Below are positions 29,300 through 38,126 of a stretch of DNA of 64,000 bases, in pieces. The notes beneath the pieces were generated by a model. It saw nothing but the letters and a program-made list of their open reading frames with translations, was not told the origin of the DNA and ran no database searches. This DNA is from CAWULT01 sp963923455. GTDB taxonomy: Bacteria > Acidobacteriota > Vicinamibacteria > Vicinamibacterales > UBA2999. Where the stretch lies: positions 8,739 to 72,738 of the forward strand of contig CAWULT010000007.1 of the NCBI GenBank assembly GCA_963923455.1. The letters run 5' to 3'. Every line of letters begins with the position of its first letter. Position 1 is the first letter of the stretch. Position numbers and translations under genes: made by a program.

Positions 29300-30657
29300 C
29301 CGCTCCGGCCCGGACGGCGGCGTATCGGGCGCTCGTCGACGTCGCGTCGCTCCGGGTCGACCTGCCCACCGCGCTCGCCCAGACCCGCACCATCCTGTCC
29401 GACGACCGCGACCGTGCGCTGGCGGCCGACATCGTCGCCGGCACGCTGCGCTGGCAGCGCGCCCTCGACTTCCTCGTGTCCCACTTCGCCGGCCGGCCGC
29501 TGCACCGCCTCGACGAGTCGGTCGCCACCATCCTGCGCCTGAGCCTCTACCAGCTCGCCCATCTCGACCGCGTCCCGGCGTCGGCCGTGGTCGACGACGC
29601 GGTGGATCTGACGCGCGCCGCGCGCAAGCGAAGCGCCACCGGCTTCGTCAACGCGGTCCTGCGTACCGCGGTCCGCCGGCGCGGGTCGTGGCCGCTGCCC
29701 GCGCGCCCGGCCGACCCGGCCGACCACCCGGCGGCGCTCGCCTATCTCGGCATCACCCACTCGCACCCCGACTGGCTGATCGAGCGATGGCTCGCCCGCC
29801 ACGGTTTCGAGGCCACCGAGCGCGCCGTCACGTTCAACAACACGACGCCCCCGCTGACCCTGCGCGCGAACCGCCTGCGGACGACGCGCGAGGCGTTGGC
29901 CGCCGCGCTCGACGGCGACGACGTCACGACGGTGCCGACCGGACACGCGCCCGACGGCCTGGTCGTGACCTCGGGACGGCCGCTCGCACGGGGCGGCGTG
30001 TCGGCCGGCGGCCTGTTCGTGGTCCAGGACGAGGCGTCGCAGCTCGTGCCGCTCGCGGTCGACGCGCGGCCGGGGCTGCGGGTGCTCGACCTCTGCGCCG
30101 CGCCCGGCGGCAAGACGACCGCCATGGCCGCCGCGATGGAGGACCGCGGCCTGCTCGTAGCCTGCGACGCCCGCGGCCCGCGCGTCGCGCTGCTGCGTGA
30201 CACGGTGGCCGCCAGCGGCGCCCGCTGCGTCCGCATCGCGCACGTCGACACCGACGGAGCGGTCCCGTTCGCTCCCGTCTTCGACCGGGTGCTCGTCGAC
30301 GCCCCGTGTTCGGGCCTCGGCACCATCCGGCGCGATCCCGACATCCGGTGGCGGCGTACCGCGGGCGATCTGCCGGCCCTGGCCGCCGCGCAGCGGCGCC
30401 TGCTCGCGCGGGCGGCGGCGGTCGTCGCGCCGGGTGGGCGGCTGGTCTATGCCACCTGTTCGAGCGAGCCGGAGGAGAACGAGGACGTGGTGGAGGCCTT
30501 CCTGAACGACCACCCGACGTTCGGGCGCCTCGACCTGCGGACCGACGGGCACCCGGCGCTCCAGGGACTGACCGACGCGCGCGGGTGCCTGCACACCCTG
30601 CCCTTCGCGCACGGGCTGGAGGGGTTCTTCGCCGCCGCGCTCGTCCGCCGAACCTGA
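29296..30657 (+). CDS. rsmB: 16S rRNA (cytosine-967-C5)-methyltransferase
   Basis: A 453-residue RsmB/Sun protein. The N-terminal 130 residues are a NusB-like RNA-binding domain (TAAYRALVDVASLRVDLPTAL at its start). The methyltransferase domain has the SAM motif VLDLCAAPGGKTTAMA, then the paired catalytic cysteines in DAPCSGLGTIRRDPDIRW and YATCSSEPEENEDVV. It methylates C967 of 16S rRNA. The start overlaps fmt by 4 bp. Confidence 0.95.
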   Translation: MTAPARTAAYRALVDVASLRVDLPTALAQTRTILSDDRDRALAADIVAGTLRWQRALDFLVSHFAGRPLHRLDESVATILRLSLYQLAHLDRVPASAVVDDAVDLTRAARKRSATGFVNAVLRTAVRRRGSWPLPARPADPADHPAALAYLGITHSHPDWLIERWLARHGFEATERAVTFNNTTPPLTLRANRLRTTREALAAALDGDDVTTVPTGHAPDGLVVTSGRPLARGGVSAGGLFVVQDEASQLVPLAVDARPGLRVLDLCAAPGGKTTAMAAAMEDRGLLVACDARGPRVALLRDTVAASGARCVRIAHVDTDGAVPFAPVFDRVLVDAPCSGLGTIRRDPDIRWRRTAGDLPALAAAQRRLLARAAAVVAPGGRLVYATCSSEPEENEDVVEAFLNDHPTFGRLDLRTDGHPALQGLTDARGCLHTLPFAHGLEGFFAAALVRRT

Positions 30658-30684
30658 CGCGCGCTCATGGTACGATCGCCGCAC

Positions 30685-31392
30685 ATGCCGCTCGGCGCCC
30701 GTGTCTGGAAGTTCGGCCGGTTCCTGCTGCTCGTCGCGGCGCTGGGCGCCACGTTCTTCGTGTTCTTCGGCCTCGCCCTGCGCGTCGCGCTCCGCGCCCG
30801 CGAGGTGCAGGTGCCGACACTCACCGGCCACACCGTCAACGAGGCCACACGCACGGCCGCCGAGCGCGGGCTCGGCCTCCGCGTCGACGAGAATCGCCGC
30901 AACAGCAACGACGTGCCGGCGGGCCGCATCATGGCGCAGGATCCGCAGGCGGGCGTCCAGGCCCGGCGCCAGCGCACCGTGCGCGTCTGGGTCAGCGCCG
31001 GGCCCGTGACGACGACCGTCCCCGCGGTGCAGGGCCAGAGCGAACGCACCGCCCTGCTGCGGCTGGACCAGGAGGGACTGACGGTCGCCGCCGTCGCCGA
31101 GATCCGGTCGGCCGACTACCCCGCCGACACCGTCGTCGCCCAGGACCCGCCCGCGCGGGTGCAGGCGCCTCGGGTGTCGCTGCTCGTCAATCGCGGTGCA
31201 CCCGTGGCAACCTACGTGATGCCCGACGCGGTCGGCGTCGACGCGGTCCGCGCCGCCGACTTCTTCCGCAGCCAGGGCTTCCGGGTGACCGTGGCTCCCG
31301 GCGCGGCGCCGGGGACCGTGGTCCGGCAGACGCCGCCGGCCGGTGCGCCCGTGGCCCAGACCGATCCGATCACGTTCGAGGTGAGCCACTGA
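30685..31392 (+). CDS. Membrane-anchored PASTA-domain protein (no kinase domain)
   Basis: A 235-residue protein with one N-terminal membrane helix (FLLLVAALGATFFVFFGLALRVAL) followed by three PASTA-like modules of about 65 residues, each starting with a VPxLxGxxxxEA-type strand and ending with DPxAGxxV-like turns and a VWVSAG/LLVNRG/FEVSH strand. PASTA domains bind muropeptides or beta-lactams in PrkC/PknB kinases and PBPs, but no kinase or transpeptidase domain is here. ATG 30685 is preferred over ATG 30667, because TACGAT (30671-30676) ends 8 nt before it. The stop overlaps rpe (TGATG). In Firmicutes the equivalent chromosomal slot holds prkC. Confidence 0.85.
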   Translation: MPLGARVWKFGRFLLLVAALGATFFVFFGLALRVALRAREVQVPTLTGHTVNEATRTAAERGLGLRVDENRRNSNDVPAGRIMAQDPQAGVQARRQRTVRVWVSAGPVTTTVPAVQGQSERTALLRLDQEGLTVAAVAEIRSADYPADTVVAQDPPARVQAPRVSLLVNRGAPVATYVMPDAVGVDAVRAADFFRSQGFRVTVAPGAAPGTVVRQTPPAGAPVAQTDPITFEVSH

Positions 31393-32075
31393 TGTCCGCA
31401 GTTCCGCCGGTCCTGCTCGCGCCATCGATTCTCTCCGCCGACTTCGCGGCGCTCGGCCGGGACGTCGCAGCCGCCGAGCGCGGCGGTGCCGACCTGATCC
31501 ACGTGGACGTCATGGACGGCCACTTCGTCCCGAACATCACGATCGGGGTGCCGGTGGTCCGCGCTCTCCGGCGCATCGCGACGCGGCCGCTCGACGTGCA
31601 CCTGATGATCGAGTATCCCGACCGCTACATCGAAGCCTTCGTCGACGCCGGCGCCAGCTACGTCTCGGTGCACCTCGAGGCCGTGCCGCACCTGCACCGG
31701 ACGATCGGGCACATCAAGTCGCTCGGCGCCCGGGCGGGCGTCGTGCTGAATCCGTCCACGCCGGCGTCGTCGCTCGAGGAGATCGCGCCCGACGTCGACT
31801 TCGTGCTGGTGATGTCGGTCAATCCCGGGTTCGGCGGCCAGAAGTTCATCCCGCAGAGCCTCGACAAACTGCGGAAGGTGCGGCAGGTGCTCGACGCGGC
31901 CGGCAGCGCCGCGCCCATCGAGATCGACGGCGGGGTCGACGCGTCGAACATCCAGGCCGTCGTGGCGGCCGGCGCCCGCATCATCGTCGCGGGCCACGCG
32001 GTGTTCGGCAGCGGCGACGCCGAGGCAGCCACCCGGCAGTTGCGCGCCGCGGCCAACGGCGGTCCCCGCGCATGA
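31392..32075 (+). CDS. rpe: Ribulose-phosphate 3-epimerase
   Basis: A 227-residue TIM barrel interconverting ribulose 5-phosphate and xylulose 5-phosphate. LAPSILSADFAALG opens the protein. HVDVMDGHFVPNITIG carries the metal His/Asp, DVHLMI the second pair, and MSVNPGFGGQKF and EIDGGVD complete the site. The ATG overlaps the PASTA stop and the stop overlaps the thioesterase gene, so the cluster is tightly coupled. Confidence 0.96.
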   Translation: MSAVPPVLLAPSILSADFAALGRDVAAAERGGADLIHVDVMDGHFVPNITIGVPVVRALRRIATRPLDVHLMIEYPDRYIEAFVDAGASYVSVHLEAVPHLHRTIGHIKSLGARAGVVLNPSTPASSLEEIAPDVDFVLVMSVNPGFGGQKFIPQSLDKLRKVRQVLDAAGSAAPIEIDGGVDASNIQAVVAAGARIIVAGHAVFGSGDAEAATRQLRAAANGGPRA

Positions 32076-32500
32076 GCGGCGCCGCCCCCGCACACCGCGA
32101 AGCCCGCGTGCGGGTCCGCTACGCCGAGACCGATCAGATGGGCGTGGCGTACTACGCCAACTACCTGGTCTGGTTCGAGGTGGGCCGCACGGACTGGCTG
32201 CGGCAGGCCGGCGCCACCTACCGCGACATGGAACAGGACGACGGCGTGGCGCTGCCCGTCATCGAGGCGCACTGCGAGTACCGCCGGCCGTCCCGCTACG
32301 ACGACGAGCTCACCATCGCGACCCGGGCCACGATGATCACGCCGGTCCGGGTCCGGTTCGACTACGACGTGCTGCGGGCCGGCGACGACGGGCCGCTGGC
32401 CGTCGGCTACACGGTGCACGCCTCGGTCGACGCCGGCGGCCGCCCCAAACGCCTTCCCGCCAGGGTCCGGGCCCTGCTGCGGTCGCCAGAGCCGGCCTGA
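32072..32500 (+). CDS. Acyl-CoA thioesterase, YbgC/FadM hot-dog family
   Basis: A 142-residue hot-dog-fold thioesterase. The diagnostic block RVRYAETDQMGVAYYANYLV includes the catalytic Asp of 4-hydroxybenzoyl-CoA thioesterase-like enzymes, followed by a helix and the strands HCEYRRPSRYDDELTI. Relatives hydrolyse short or medium acyl-CoAs, or acyl-ACPs in the Tol-Pal context. No tol genes are adjacent, so the substrate is open. It starts inside the rpe stop (ATGA). Confidence 0.88.
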   Translation: MSGAAPAHREARVRVRYAETDQMGVAYYANYLVWFEVGRTDWLRQAGATYRDMEQDDGVALPVIEAHCEYRRPSRYDDELTIATRATMITPVRVRFDYDVLRAGDDGPLAVGYTVHASVDAGGRPKRLPARVRALLRSPEPA

Positions 32501-32578
32501 CCGGTCCGGCGTCTATACTCCTGGCGGCCGGCCGTGCCAGGACGCCCGACCGTCTAGAATAGTGAGCGCATCGACCGC

Positions 32579-33370
32579 ATGACCAACCGCCGCCTCGCCC
32601 GTCCGCTCGTCGTTCTGGCCGTCTGCGGCCTGCTGTGCACCGTGATCGCCGCCTGCGGCGGCAACCGGAAGCCCGCGGCCACCGACGCGGCCCAGCCCGA
32701 CAAGTTCCTGCTCGACCGGGGCAATGAGGCCCTGCAGAAGAAGCAGTGGCTGAATGCGCGTGAGTACTTCCGCCAGGTCGTCGACAACTACCCGCAGAGC
32801 CCGTTCCGGCCGGACGCCAAGCTCGGCATCGGCGAGTCGTTCCTCGGCGAAGGGTCGGCCGAGTCGCTCGTGCTCGGCGCCAGCGAGTTCCGGGAGTTCC
32901 TGACCTTCTATCCGACGAGCCTCAAGGCCGACCAGGCGCAGTACCGGCTCGCCATGTCCCACTTCCAGCAGATGCGCGCCCCCGAGCGCGACCAGTCCGA
33001 AACGCGGGAGGCCCTCAAGGAGTTCCAGGCGTTCTTCGACCGCTTCCCCAACAGCCCGTTGCTCCCCGAGGTGCGCCAGAAGTGGCGCATCGCGCGCGAC
33101 CGCCTGAGCGCAGCCTCCTTCCGGGTGGGGCAGCACTACTTCCGCACGCGCTGGTATCCGGGCGCCGTCGACCGCTTCCGCGAGGTCCTGAAGGACGACC
33201 CGGAATACGGGGGACGGGACGGCATCTACTTCTATCTGGCGGAATCCCTGGTCCGAACCGAAAAGAAAGCCGAGGCAGTCCCGTACTTCGAGCGCCTGCT
33301 CGCGGAGTTTCCGCAGAGCGAGTTCGCCGAGGAGACGCAGAAGCGCCTCAAAGAGCTGAAAGCTCAATAA
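32579..33370 (+). CDS. bamD: Outer-membrane assembly lipoprotein BamD-like
   Basis: A 263-residue lipoprotein with lipobox VIAAC (Cys26) and TPR-like pairs with aromatic residues: FLLDRGNEALQKKQWLNAREYFRQVVDNYPQSPFR at the start and YFRTRWYPGAVDRFREVL and SLVRTEKKAEAVPYFERLL later. The order and length fit BamD/ComL (YfiO), a periplasmic subunit of the beta-barrel assembly machine. A TAGAAT box (32555-32560) lies 18 nt upstream. Related TPR lipoproteins exist, so the exact BamD role is likely but not proven. Confidence 0.82.
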   Translation: MTNRRLARPLVVLAVCGLLCTVIAACGGNRKPAATDAAQPDKFLLDRGNEALQKKQWLNAREYFRQVVDNYPQSPFRPDAKLGIGESFLGEGSAESLVLGASEFREFLTFYPTSLKADQAQYRLAMSHFQQMRAPERDQSETREALKEFQAFFDRFPNSPLLPEVRQKWRIARDRLSAASFRVGQHYFRTRWYPGAVDRFREVLKDDPEYGGRDGIYFYLAESLVRTEKKAEAVPYFERLLAEFPQSEFAEETQKRLKELKAQ

Positions 33371-33407
33371 CTTGGCGGGCCTCGTGGTCCGCCCTTCGGG
33401 GAGCACC

Positions 33408-34199
33408 ATGAGGTTCACAGAGCTTCGCACCCTCCGCACGATTGCCCTGGCCGGCACGGCCTGGATGGCCGCCGCCGGCGGCGCGCTCGCCCAGACGGGC
33501 CCTGCCCCGACCAGCACGCGCCTCTCGCCGGACGTGCTCGGCATGGCGTGCGCCCCCTTCGTGGTCTTCGAGCCGCCCGCCGTCCCGTTGACGGTCACGG
33601 GCGGGCAGAGCCTCGAGAAGCGGTCCGCCATGTCCCAGGGCGACCTGGTCACGATCAACGCCGGCCGCAAGAACGGCATTCAGGTGGGCCAGGAGTTCTA
33701 CGTGCGGCGCGCGCTGACGGACCGCCGCGCACGCATCACGAAGGCGACGCCCGCCACGGTGCGAACGGCCGGCTGGATCAAGGTGTACGCGGTCGACGAG
33801 GAGCTGTCGCTGGCCACGATCACCTACGGGTGCGACACCATCGAGGTCGGCGACTACCTGGAGCCGTTCACGATGCCGACCGTCGTCACGCCCGCGAAGG
33901 ACCGCCCCAAGCCGGAGCGCGACAACTACGGGCGCGTGATGATGGGGCAGGACCGCCGGTTCAGCTTCGGCAAGGGCGACTACCTGGTCGTGGACCGCGG
34001 CAAGGACCACGGTATCTTCCCCGGCGCGCACCTCGTCTTCTATCACGACAAAGGGCAGGCCAGTAACTTCCTCTACGCCGTGGGGGAGGCGGTGGCGGTG
34101 GACGTGCGCGAGAACACGGCGACGCTGCAGGTCACCCTGTCGCGCGATGCCATCTCGGTCAACGACTACGTGTCGCTGCGCAAGCCGGTCGAACCCTGA
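33408..34199 (+). CDS. Secreted protein of unknown function with FlgT-C-like repeats
   Basis: A 263-residue exported protein (signal peptide ending GGALAQ). Two similar beta motifs stand out: GDLVTINAGRKNGIQVGQEFYVRR and GDYLVVDRGKDHGIFPGAHLVFY, each a Gly/Asp turn, a strand, then a G-x-x-x-G-x-x-hydrophobic segment. This resembles the C-terminal domain of flagellar FlgT and related envelope proteins. No enzymatic residues are recognised. ATG 33408 follows GGGGAGCACC. It lies 37 bp after bamD and may be co-transcribed, suggesting an envelope role. Confidence 0.72.
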   Translation: MRFTELRTLRTIALAGTAWMAAAGGALAQTGPAPTSTRLSPDVLGMACAPFVVFEPPAVPLTVTGGQSLEKRSAMSQGDLVTINAGRKNGIQVGQEFYVRRALTDRRARITKATPATVRTAGWIKVYAVDEELSLATITYGCDTIEVGDYLEPFTMPTVVTPAKDRPKPERDNYGRVMMGQDRRFSFGKGDYLVVDRGKDHGIFPGAHLVFYHDKGQASNFLYAVGEAVAVDVRENTATLQVTLSRDAISVNDYVSLRKPVEP

Positions 34200-34225
34200 C
34201 GGTCGGCCGCGGAGCGGGGGCGGCT

Positions 34226-34822
34226 CTACCCCGCGCGGCGCTCCCGGGCGATGTTGACGTCGGTGACGTGGGCGTTCAGGCGGATCTGGAAGCGGCGGTA
34301 GTAGTCCGCCGCCGACACCACGGCGGTCACCATCACCACCCACAGCACCACGTGCCCGACCGGCGCGAGCCACGGCATCGGACCACTGCCCAGGATGAGC
34401 AGCAGGATGGCCGTGACCTGTGACGCCATCTTGGCCTTCCCGAGTGGCGACGCCGGAATCGTGATGCCCTTGGTGTAGGCGAAACTGCGCAACGCCGTAA
34501 CCGCGAACTCGCGCCCGATGATGAACGCCACGATCCACGCCGGCGCGCGGTCGAGCTGCACCAGCGAGACGAACGCCGCCGACGTGAGGAGCTTGTCCGC
34601 GATCGGATCCAGCATCTGGCCCAGCCACGTGACCTGCCGGCGCCGCCGCGCGAGGTAACCGTCCAGCCAGTCGGTCAACGACGCAATCGCGAAGATGCCC
34701 GCCCCGACCAGTTCTTTCGAGACACCCAGGATCAGCCGGCCCTCGAACTCCGTCAGGAGCACCACCACCAGGAGCGGCACCAGGAACATGCGGACGAGCG
34801 TGAGACTGTTGGGCAGGTTCAT
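34226..34822 (-). CDS. pgsA: CDP-diacylglycerol-glycerol-3-phosphate 3-phosphatidyltransferase
   Basis: A 198-residue membrane enzyme making phosphatidylglycerol phosphate. The CDP-alcohol phosphotransferase signature is complete: DWLDGYLARRRRQVTWLGQMLDPIADK holds the DG-AR-G-D-D residues. The opening NLPNSLTLVRMFLVPLLVV and four hydrophobic helices fit PgsA. ATG 34822 gives the usual start; ATG 34840 six codons upstream is also possible. It is divergent from a nucleotidyltransferase gene. Confidence 0.9.
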   Translation of the reverse strand: MNLPNSLTLVRMFLVPLLVVVLLTEFEGRLILGVSKELVGAGIFAIASLTDWLDGYLARRRRQVTWLGQMLDPIADKLLTSAAFVSLVQLDRAPAWIVAFIIGREFAVTALRSFAYTKGITIPASPLGKAKMASQVTAILLLILGSGPMPWLAPVGHVVLWVVMVTAVVSAADYYRRFQIRLNAHVTDVNIARERRAG

Positions 34823-34864
34823 CGGGCTGACCGTTCGCATTCTAGCGTATGATCGGTGGTTGTC

Positions 34865-35923
34865 ATGAAGGCGATTCTGCTCGCCGGTGGACAGGGTACC
34901 CGTCTCCGGCCCCTCACCCTGAACACCCCCAAGCCGGTCGTGCCGATCTTCAACCGGCCGTTCCTGACCTATCAGCTCGACCTCGTCCGCCAGGTGCCGG
35001 AGATCGACGAGGTCATCCTGAGCCTGAACTACCAGCCTGACCGCATCGAGGACGTCTTCGGCGACGGCTCGCGGTTCGGCGTGAAGATCCGGTACATGGT
35101 CGAGCCCGCGCCCCTCGGCACCGGTGGCGCGATCAAGTTCGCCGCGGCAGGCGTCACCGACGCCGTCGTCGTGTTCAACGGCGACGTCCTGACCCAGATC
35201 GATCTGGCCGCCGTCATCCGCCGCCACCGGGAGCGCGCGGCCCGCGCGACGATCGTGCTGACGCCGATCGACAACCCGAGCGCCTACGGGTTGGTCGAGA
35301 CGGACGGCGCCGGCAACATCCGGCGCTTCGTCGAGAAACCCAAGCCCGAGGAGATCACGACCCGCAACATCAACGCGGGCATGTACGTCCTCGAGCCGGC
35401 CACCTTCGACCGCATCCCGGACGGCGTCCCCTTCTCGATCGAGCGCGGCTACTTCCCCACGCTGGTCGAGCGCGGCGAGACGTTCGTCGCCTTCCAGTAC
35501 GACGGCTACTGGATCGATATCGGCACGCCCGAGAAGTACATCCAGGTCCACCGCGACATCATGAGCGGGCGCTTCGCGGCCGCCCCGTTCCGCGGCGTGC
35601 CCGCCGGGGCGCCCTGGGTGGCGCCCGGCGCCCTGGTCGACCCCGCCGCCGTCGTGGAGGGTCCGTGCTTCGTCGACGACGGCGTCACCGTCGCGGCTGG
35701 CGCCCGTATCGGCCCGCACTCGGTCGTCGGCCGCGGCACCCACGTCGGGCCTGGCGCCCGGCTCGACGGCGCCATCGTCTGGCCCGGCTGCACCATCGGC
35801 GAGGGCGCCGTCCTGCGCGGGGCCGTGCTCGGCCGGGGCTGCCGCATCGGCGCGCAGGCCGCCCTCGGCGATCGTGCGATCATCGGGGACGGATCCACCG
35901 TGACCGACTACACGCAGGCGTAG
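34865..35923 (+). CDS. Sugar-phosphate nucleotidyltransferase, mannose-1-phosphate guanylyltransferase-like
   Basis: A 352-residue protein. The catalytic half begins ILLAGGQGTRLRPLTLNTPKP with the nucleotide-binding loop. VFNGDVL carries the metal Asp, then VEKPKP and the WIDIGTPEKY block that typifies GMPP-like enzymes. From about residue 255 a left-handed beta-helix follows (repeats such as VVEGPCFVDDGVTVAAGARIGPHSVVG). It should charge mannose 1-phosphate, or possibly glucose 1-phosphate, with a nucleotide for glycan synthesis. The phosphomannomutase 8 bp downstream supports GDP-mannose. TATGAT lies 11 nt before ATG 34865. Confidence 0.87.
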   Translation: MKAILLAGGQGTRLRPLTLNTPKPVVPIFNRPFLTYQLDLVRQVPEIDEVILSLNYQPDRIEDVFGDGSRFGVKIRYMVEPAPLGTGGAIKFAAAGVTDAVVVFNGDVLTQIDLAAVIRRHRERAARATIVLTPIDNPSAYGLVETDGAGNIRRFVEKPKPEEITTRNINAGMYVLEPATFDRIPDGVPFSIERGYFPTLVERGETFVAFQYDGYWIDIGTPEKYIQVHRDIMSGRFAAAPFRGVPAGAPWVAPGALVDPAAVVEGPCFVDDGVTVAAGARIGPHSVVGRGTHVGPGARLDGAIVWPGCTIGEGAVLRGAVLGRGCRIGAQAALGDRAIIGDGSTVTDYTQA

Positions 35924-35931
35924 GCTTCCCC

Positions 35932-37290
35932 ATGCGAATCGACACCGGCATCTTCAAGGCGTACGACGTCCGCGGGCTCTATCCCAGCGAGATCGACGAG
36001 GCGGTCGCCCGCGAAATCGGCCGCGGGTACGTCACCTACCTCCAGGCGAAGCGGATCGGCGTGTCCCGCGACATGCGGCTCTCGTCGCCGGCGCTGGCCG
36101 CCGCCTTCATCGAGGGCGCCCGGATGCAGGGCGCCGACGTGATCGACTACGGGATGCTGGGCACCGATCAGATGTACTTCGCCGTCGTCGATGACGGGCT
36201 CGACGGCGGCGCGCAGATCACCGCGTCGCACAATCCCAAGCAGTACAACGGCATCAAGATGGTGCGCACCGGCGCCCAGCCGCTCAGCGGCGACGCCGGC
36301 CTCGGCGAGATCCGCGACCTGATCGTCCATGACCGGATGCCGGCTCCGGCGGCCCGGCCCGGCACGCTGACGACGCGCGACATCCTCGGCAGGTACGTCG
36401 AGAAGGTGATGTCGTTCATCGACCCGACCGTCATCAAGCCGTTCAAGGTCGTCCTGGACGGCGGCAGCGGCATGGCCGGCGCCGTGGCCCCTTCGCTCTT
36501 CGCGCGCCTGCCCTGCCACGTGACGTCGCTCTGCTTCACGCCGGACGGCACGTTCCCGACCCACGAGTCGAACCCGCTGCTCGAGGAGAACCGCGAGGAC
36601 ATCACCGCCGAGGTGATCCGGCAGGGCGCCGACATCGGCATCGCCTGGGACGGCGACGCGGACCGCTGCTTCTTCATCGACGGCAGCGGGGAGTTCATCT
36701 CGGGCGACTTCGTGACGGCCCTCCTCGCTGAGGCATTCCTGTTGAAGTACCCGAAGGCCACGGTCATCTACGACCTGCGCGCCAGCCACGCCGTCAAGGA
36801 CGTCGTGGCCCGGTACGGCGGCACCGCGCTGATGAACCGCGTGGGACACGCCTTCATCAAGCAGCGGATGCGCCAGGCCGACGGCATCTTCGCGGGCGAA
36901 GTCACGGGCCACTACTACTTCCGGGACTTCTACTACGCGGACAACGGCTTCATTCCGGCGCTGCTCATCCTCGAGCTGATGTCGAAGAAGGGCCAGTCGC
37001 TGCGGGACCTGCTGGCGCCGTTCCGGGAGAAGTACTTCATCTCGGGCGAGATCAACACCAAGCTCGCGAGCATGGACCTCGTGCCGGCGACCCTGGAACG
37101 CATCGCCGCCCGCTACGCCGACGCGGTCTCGGTCGAACGGATCGACGGCGTGTCGATCGAGTACCCGGCGTGGCACTTCAACGTGCGGGCGTCGAACACC
37201 GAGCCGCTGATCCGCCTGAACCTCGAGGCGACCACGCCAGAGCAGATGGCCGAGAAGCGCGACGAGGTCCTGGCGCTGATACGCGGGTAG
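35932..37290 (+). CDS. manB: Phosphomannomutase / phosphoglucomutase
   Basis: A 452-residue alpha-D-phosphohexomutase. It has the phosphoserine loop TASHNPKQYNGIKM, the metal loop IAWDGDADRCFFID, the sugar-binding GEVTGHYYF and the C-terminal phosphate-binding RASNTEPLIRLNLEA. The N-terminal FKAYDVRGLYPSEI matches PMM/PGM enzymes of the AlgC type. It should interconvert mannose 6-phosphate and mannose 1-phosphate, feeding the upstream nucleotidyltransferase. Confidence 0.92.
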   Translation: MRIDTGIFKAYDVRGLYPSEIDEAVAREIGRGYVTYLQAKRIGVSRDMRLSSPALAAAFIEGARMQGADVIDYGMLGTDQMYFAVVDDGLDGGAQITASHNPKQYNGIKMVRTGAQPLSGDAGLGEIRDLIVHDRMPAPAARPGTLTTRDILGRYVEKVMSFIDPTVIKPFKVVLDGGSGMAGAVAPSLFARLPCHVTSLCFTPDGTFPTHESNPLLEENREDITAEVIRQGADIGIAWDGDADRCFFIDGSGEFISGDFVTALLAEAFLLKYPKATVIYDLRASHAVKDVVARYGGTALMNRVGHAFIKQRMRQADGIFAGEVTGHYYFRDFYYADNGFIPALLILELMSKKGQSLRDLLAPFREKYFISGEINTKLASMDLVPATLERIAARYADAVSVERIDGVSIEYPAWHFNVRASNTEPLIRLNLEATTPEQMAEKRDEVLALIRG

Positions 37291-37299
37291 ACGGCGGGC

Positions 37300-38001
37300 A
37301 TGACCGACGACGCGCGGCTCTCTCGCCTCGACGCCTGGGTCGCGCGCCCACTCCGCATTCTGCTGACGGCGATCGGGATTCTCCTCGGCATGTGCCCGGC
37401 CGCGCCGCCCGCCGCGGCCCAATCGCCAGCCAGCGACTGGTCGCAGGTCATCCGGTTGCGGCGCGGCTCTGACGTCATCGTGACGACGACATCCCAGGCG
37501 CGTTCGCGACAGATTCTGGTGACCGCGGACGAGTCGTCGCTGCTGGTGGTCGACACGCCGGCGGCGGCACTCCCGAACGACATCAGGAAGCGGGTACAGC
37601 GCGCGGCGCGGGAGCGCCCGACGGACTTCGTCCTCCTTCGTGCAGGTCGACCACTGCAGCTCGAGAAGGGGCTGCGGCTGTCGCCGGAGGGCGTGTTCGA
37701 GGCGGACCGGCGGGTCGCGGACCTGGAACGGCTCCTGTGGTCGATTCCCAGAGGGAGCGTCCGGGAAGTCAGCGTCCCGCGAAAGCATGTCGGCAGCCAC
37801 ACTCGACGGGGCGCGCTCATCGGCGCGGCAGCCGGCGCCGTGATGCTCACAGCCTGCGGGTCCTACTGTGGACCAGCAGCGGCTCGGGCCGCGTTCGGGG
37901 CCGCGGTGGGCGTTGCCGCAGGTGCGTTCTACGGGTCGATCGTCGGTCTCGCCGTCCCCCGCAGTCCCGACGTGATCTATCAGGCCCCTGCGGCGAACTG
38001 A
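37300..38001 (+). CDS. Exported protein of unknown function with glycine-zipper C-terminus
   Basis: A 233-residue protein with a hydrophobic segment at about 18-40 ending AAPPAAAQ, consistent with a signal peptide. The middle part has beta-like strands (VIRLRRGSDVIVTTT). The C-terminus, RGALIGAAAGAVMLTACGSY followed by AAFGAAVGVAAGAFYGSIVG, is a glycine-zipper-like double hydrophobic segment. I do not recognise a named family. It begins 9 bp after the phosphomannomutase stop and may be translated from the same message. Envelope location is inferred. Confidence 0.65.
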   Translation: MTDDARLSRLDAWVARPLRILLTAIGILLGMCPAAPPAAAQSPASDWSQVIRLRRGSDVIVTTTSQARSRQILVTADESSLLVVDTPAAALPNDIRKRVQRAARERPTDFVLLRAGRPLQLEKGLRLSPEGVFEADRRVADLERLLWSIPRGSVREVSVPRKHVGSHTRRGALIGAAAGAVMLTACGSYCGPAAARAAFGAAVGVAAGAFYGSIVGLAVPRSPDVIYQAPAAN

Positions 38002-38020
38002 GCGCGTCGCCTGGTGAGGA

Positions 38021-38095
38021 TGGAGCGGGAGACGGGGATCGAACCCGCGACATCGAGCTTGGGAAGCTCGCGTTCTACCGCTGAACTACTCCCGC
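38021..38095 (-). tRNA. tRNA-Gly (anticodon CCC)
   Basis: The minus strand from 38095 folds as a cloverleaf. Acceptor GCGGGAG pairs with CTCCCGC, the D arm contains GTTCAGCGGTAGAAC, the anticodon stem CGAGC/GCTCG encloses loop TTCCCAA with anticodon CCC, and the T arm is CGGGTTCGATCCCCG. CCA is encoded after discriminator T. It reads GGG glycine codons. Confidence 0.95.
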
Positions 38096-38126
38096 GGCCG
38101 ACAGGGATTGTACCACGCTCCGCCCG

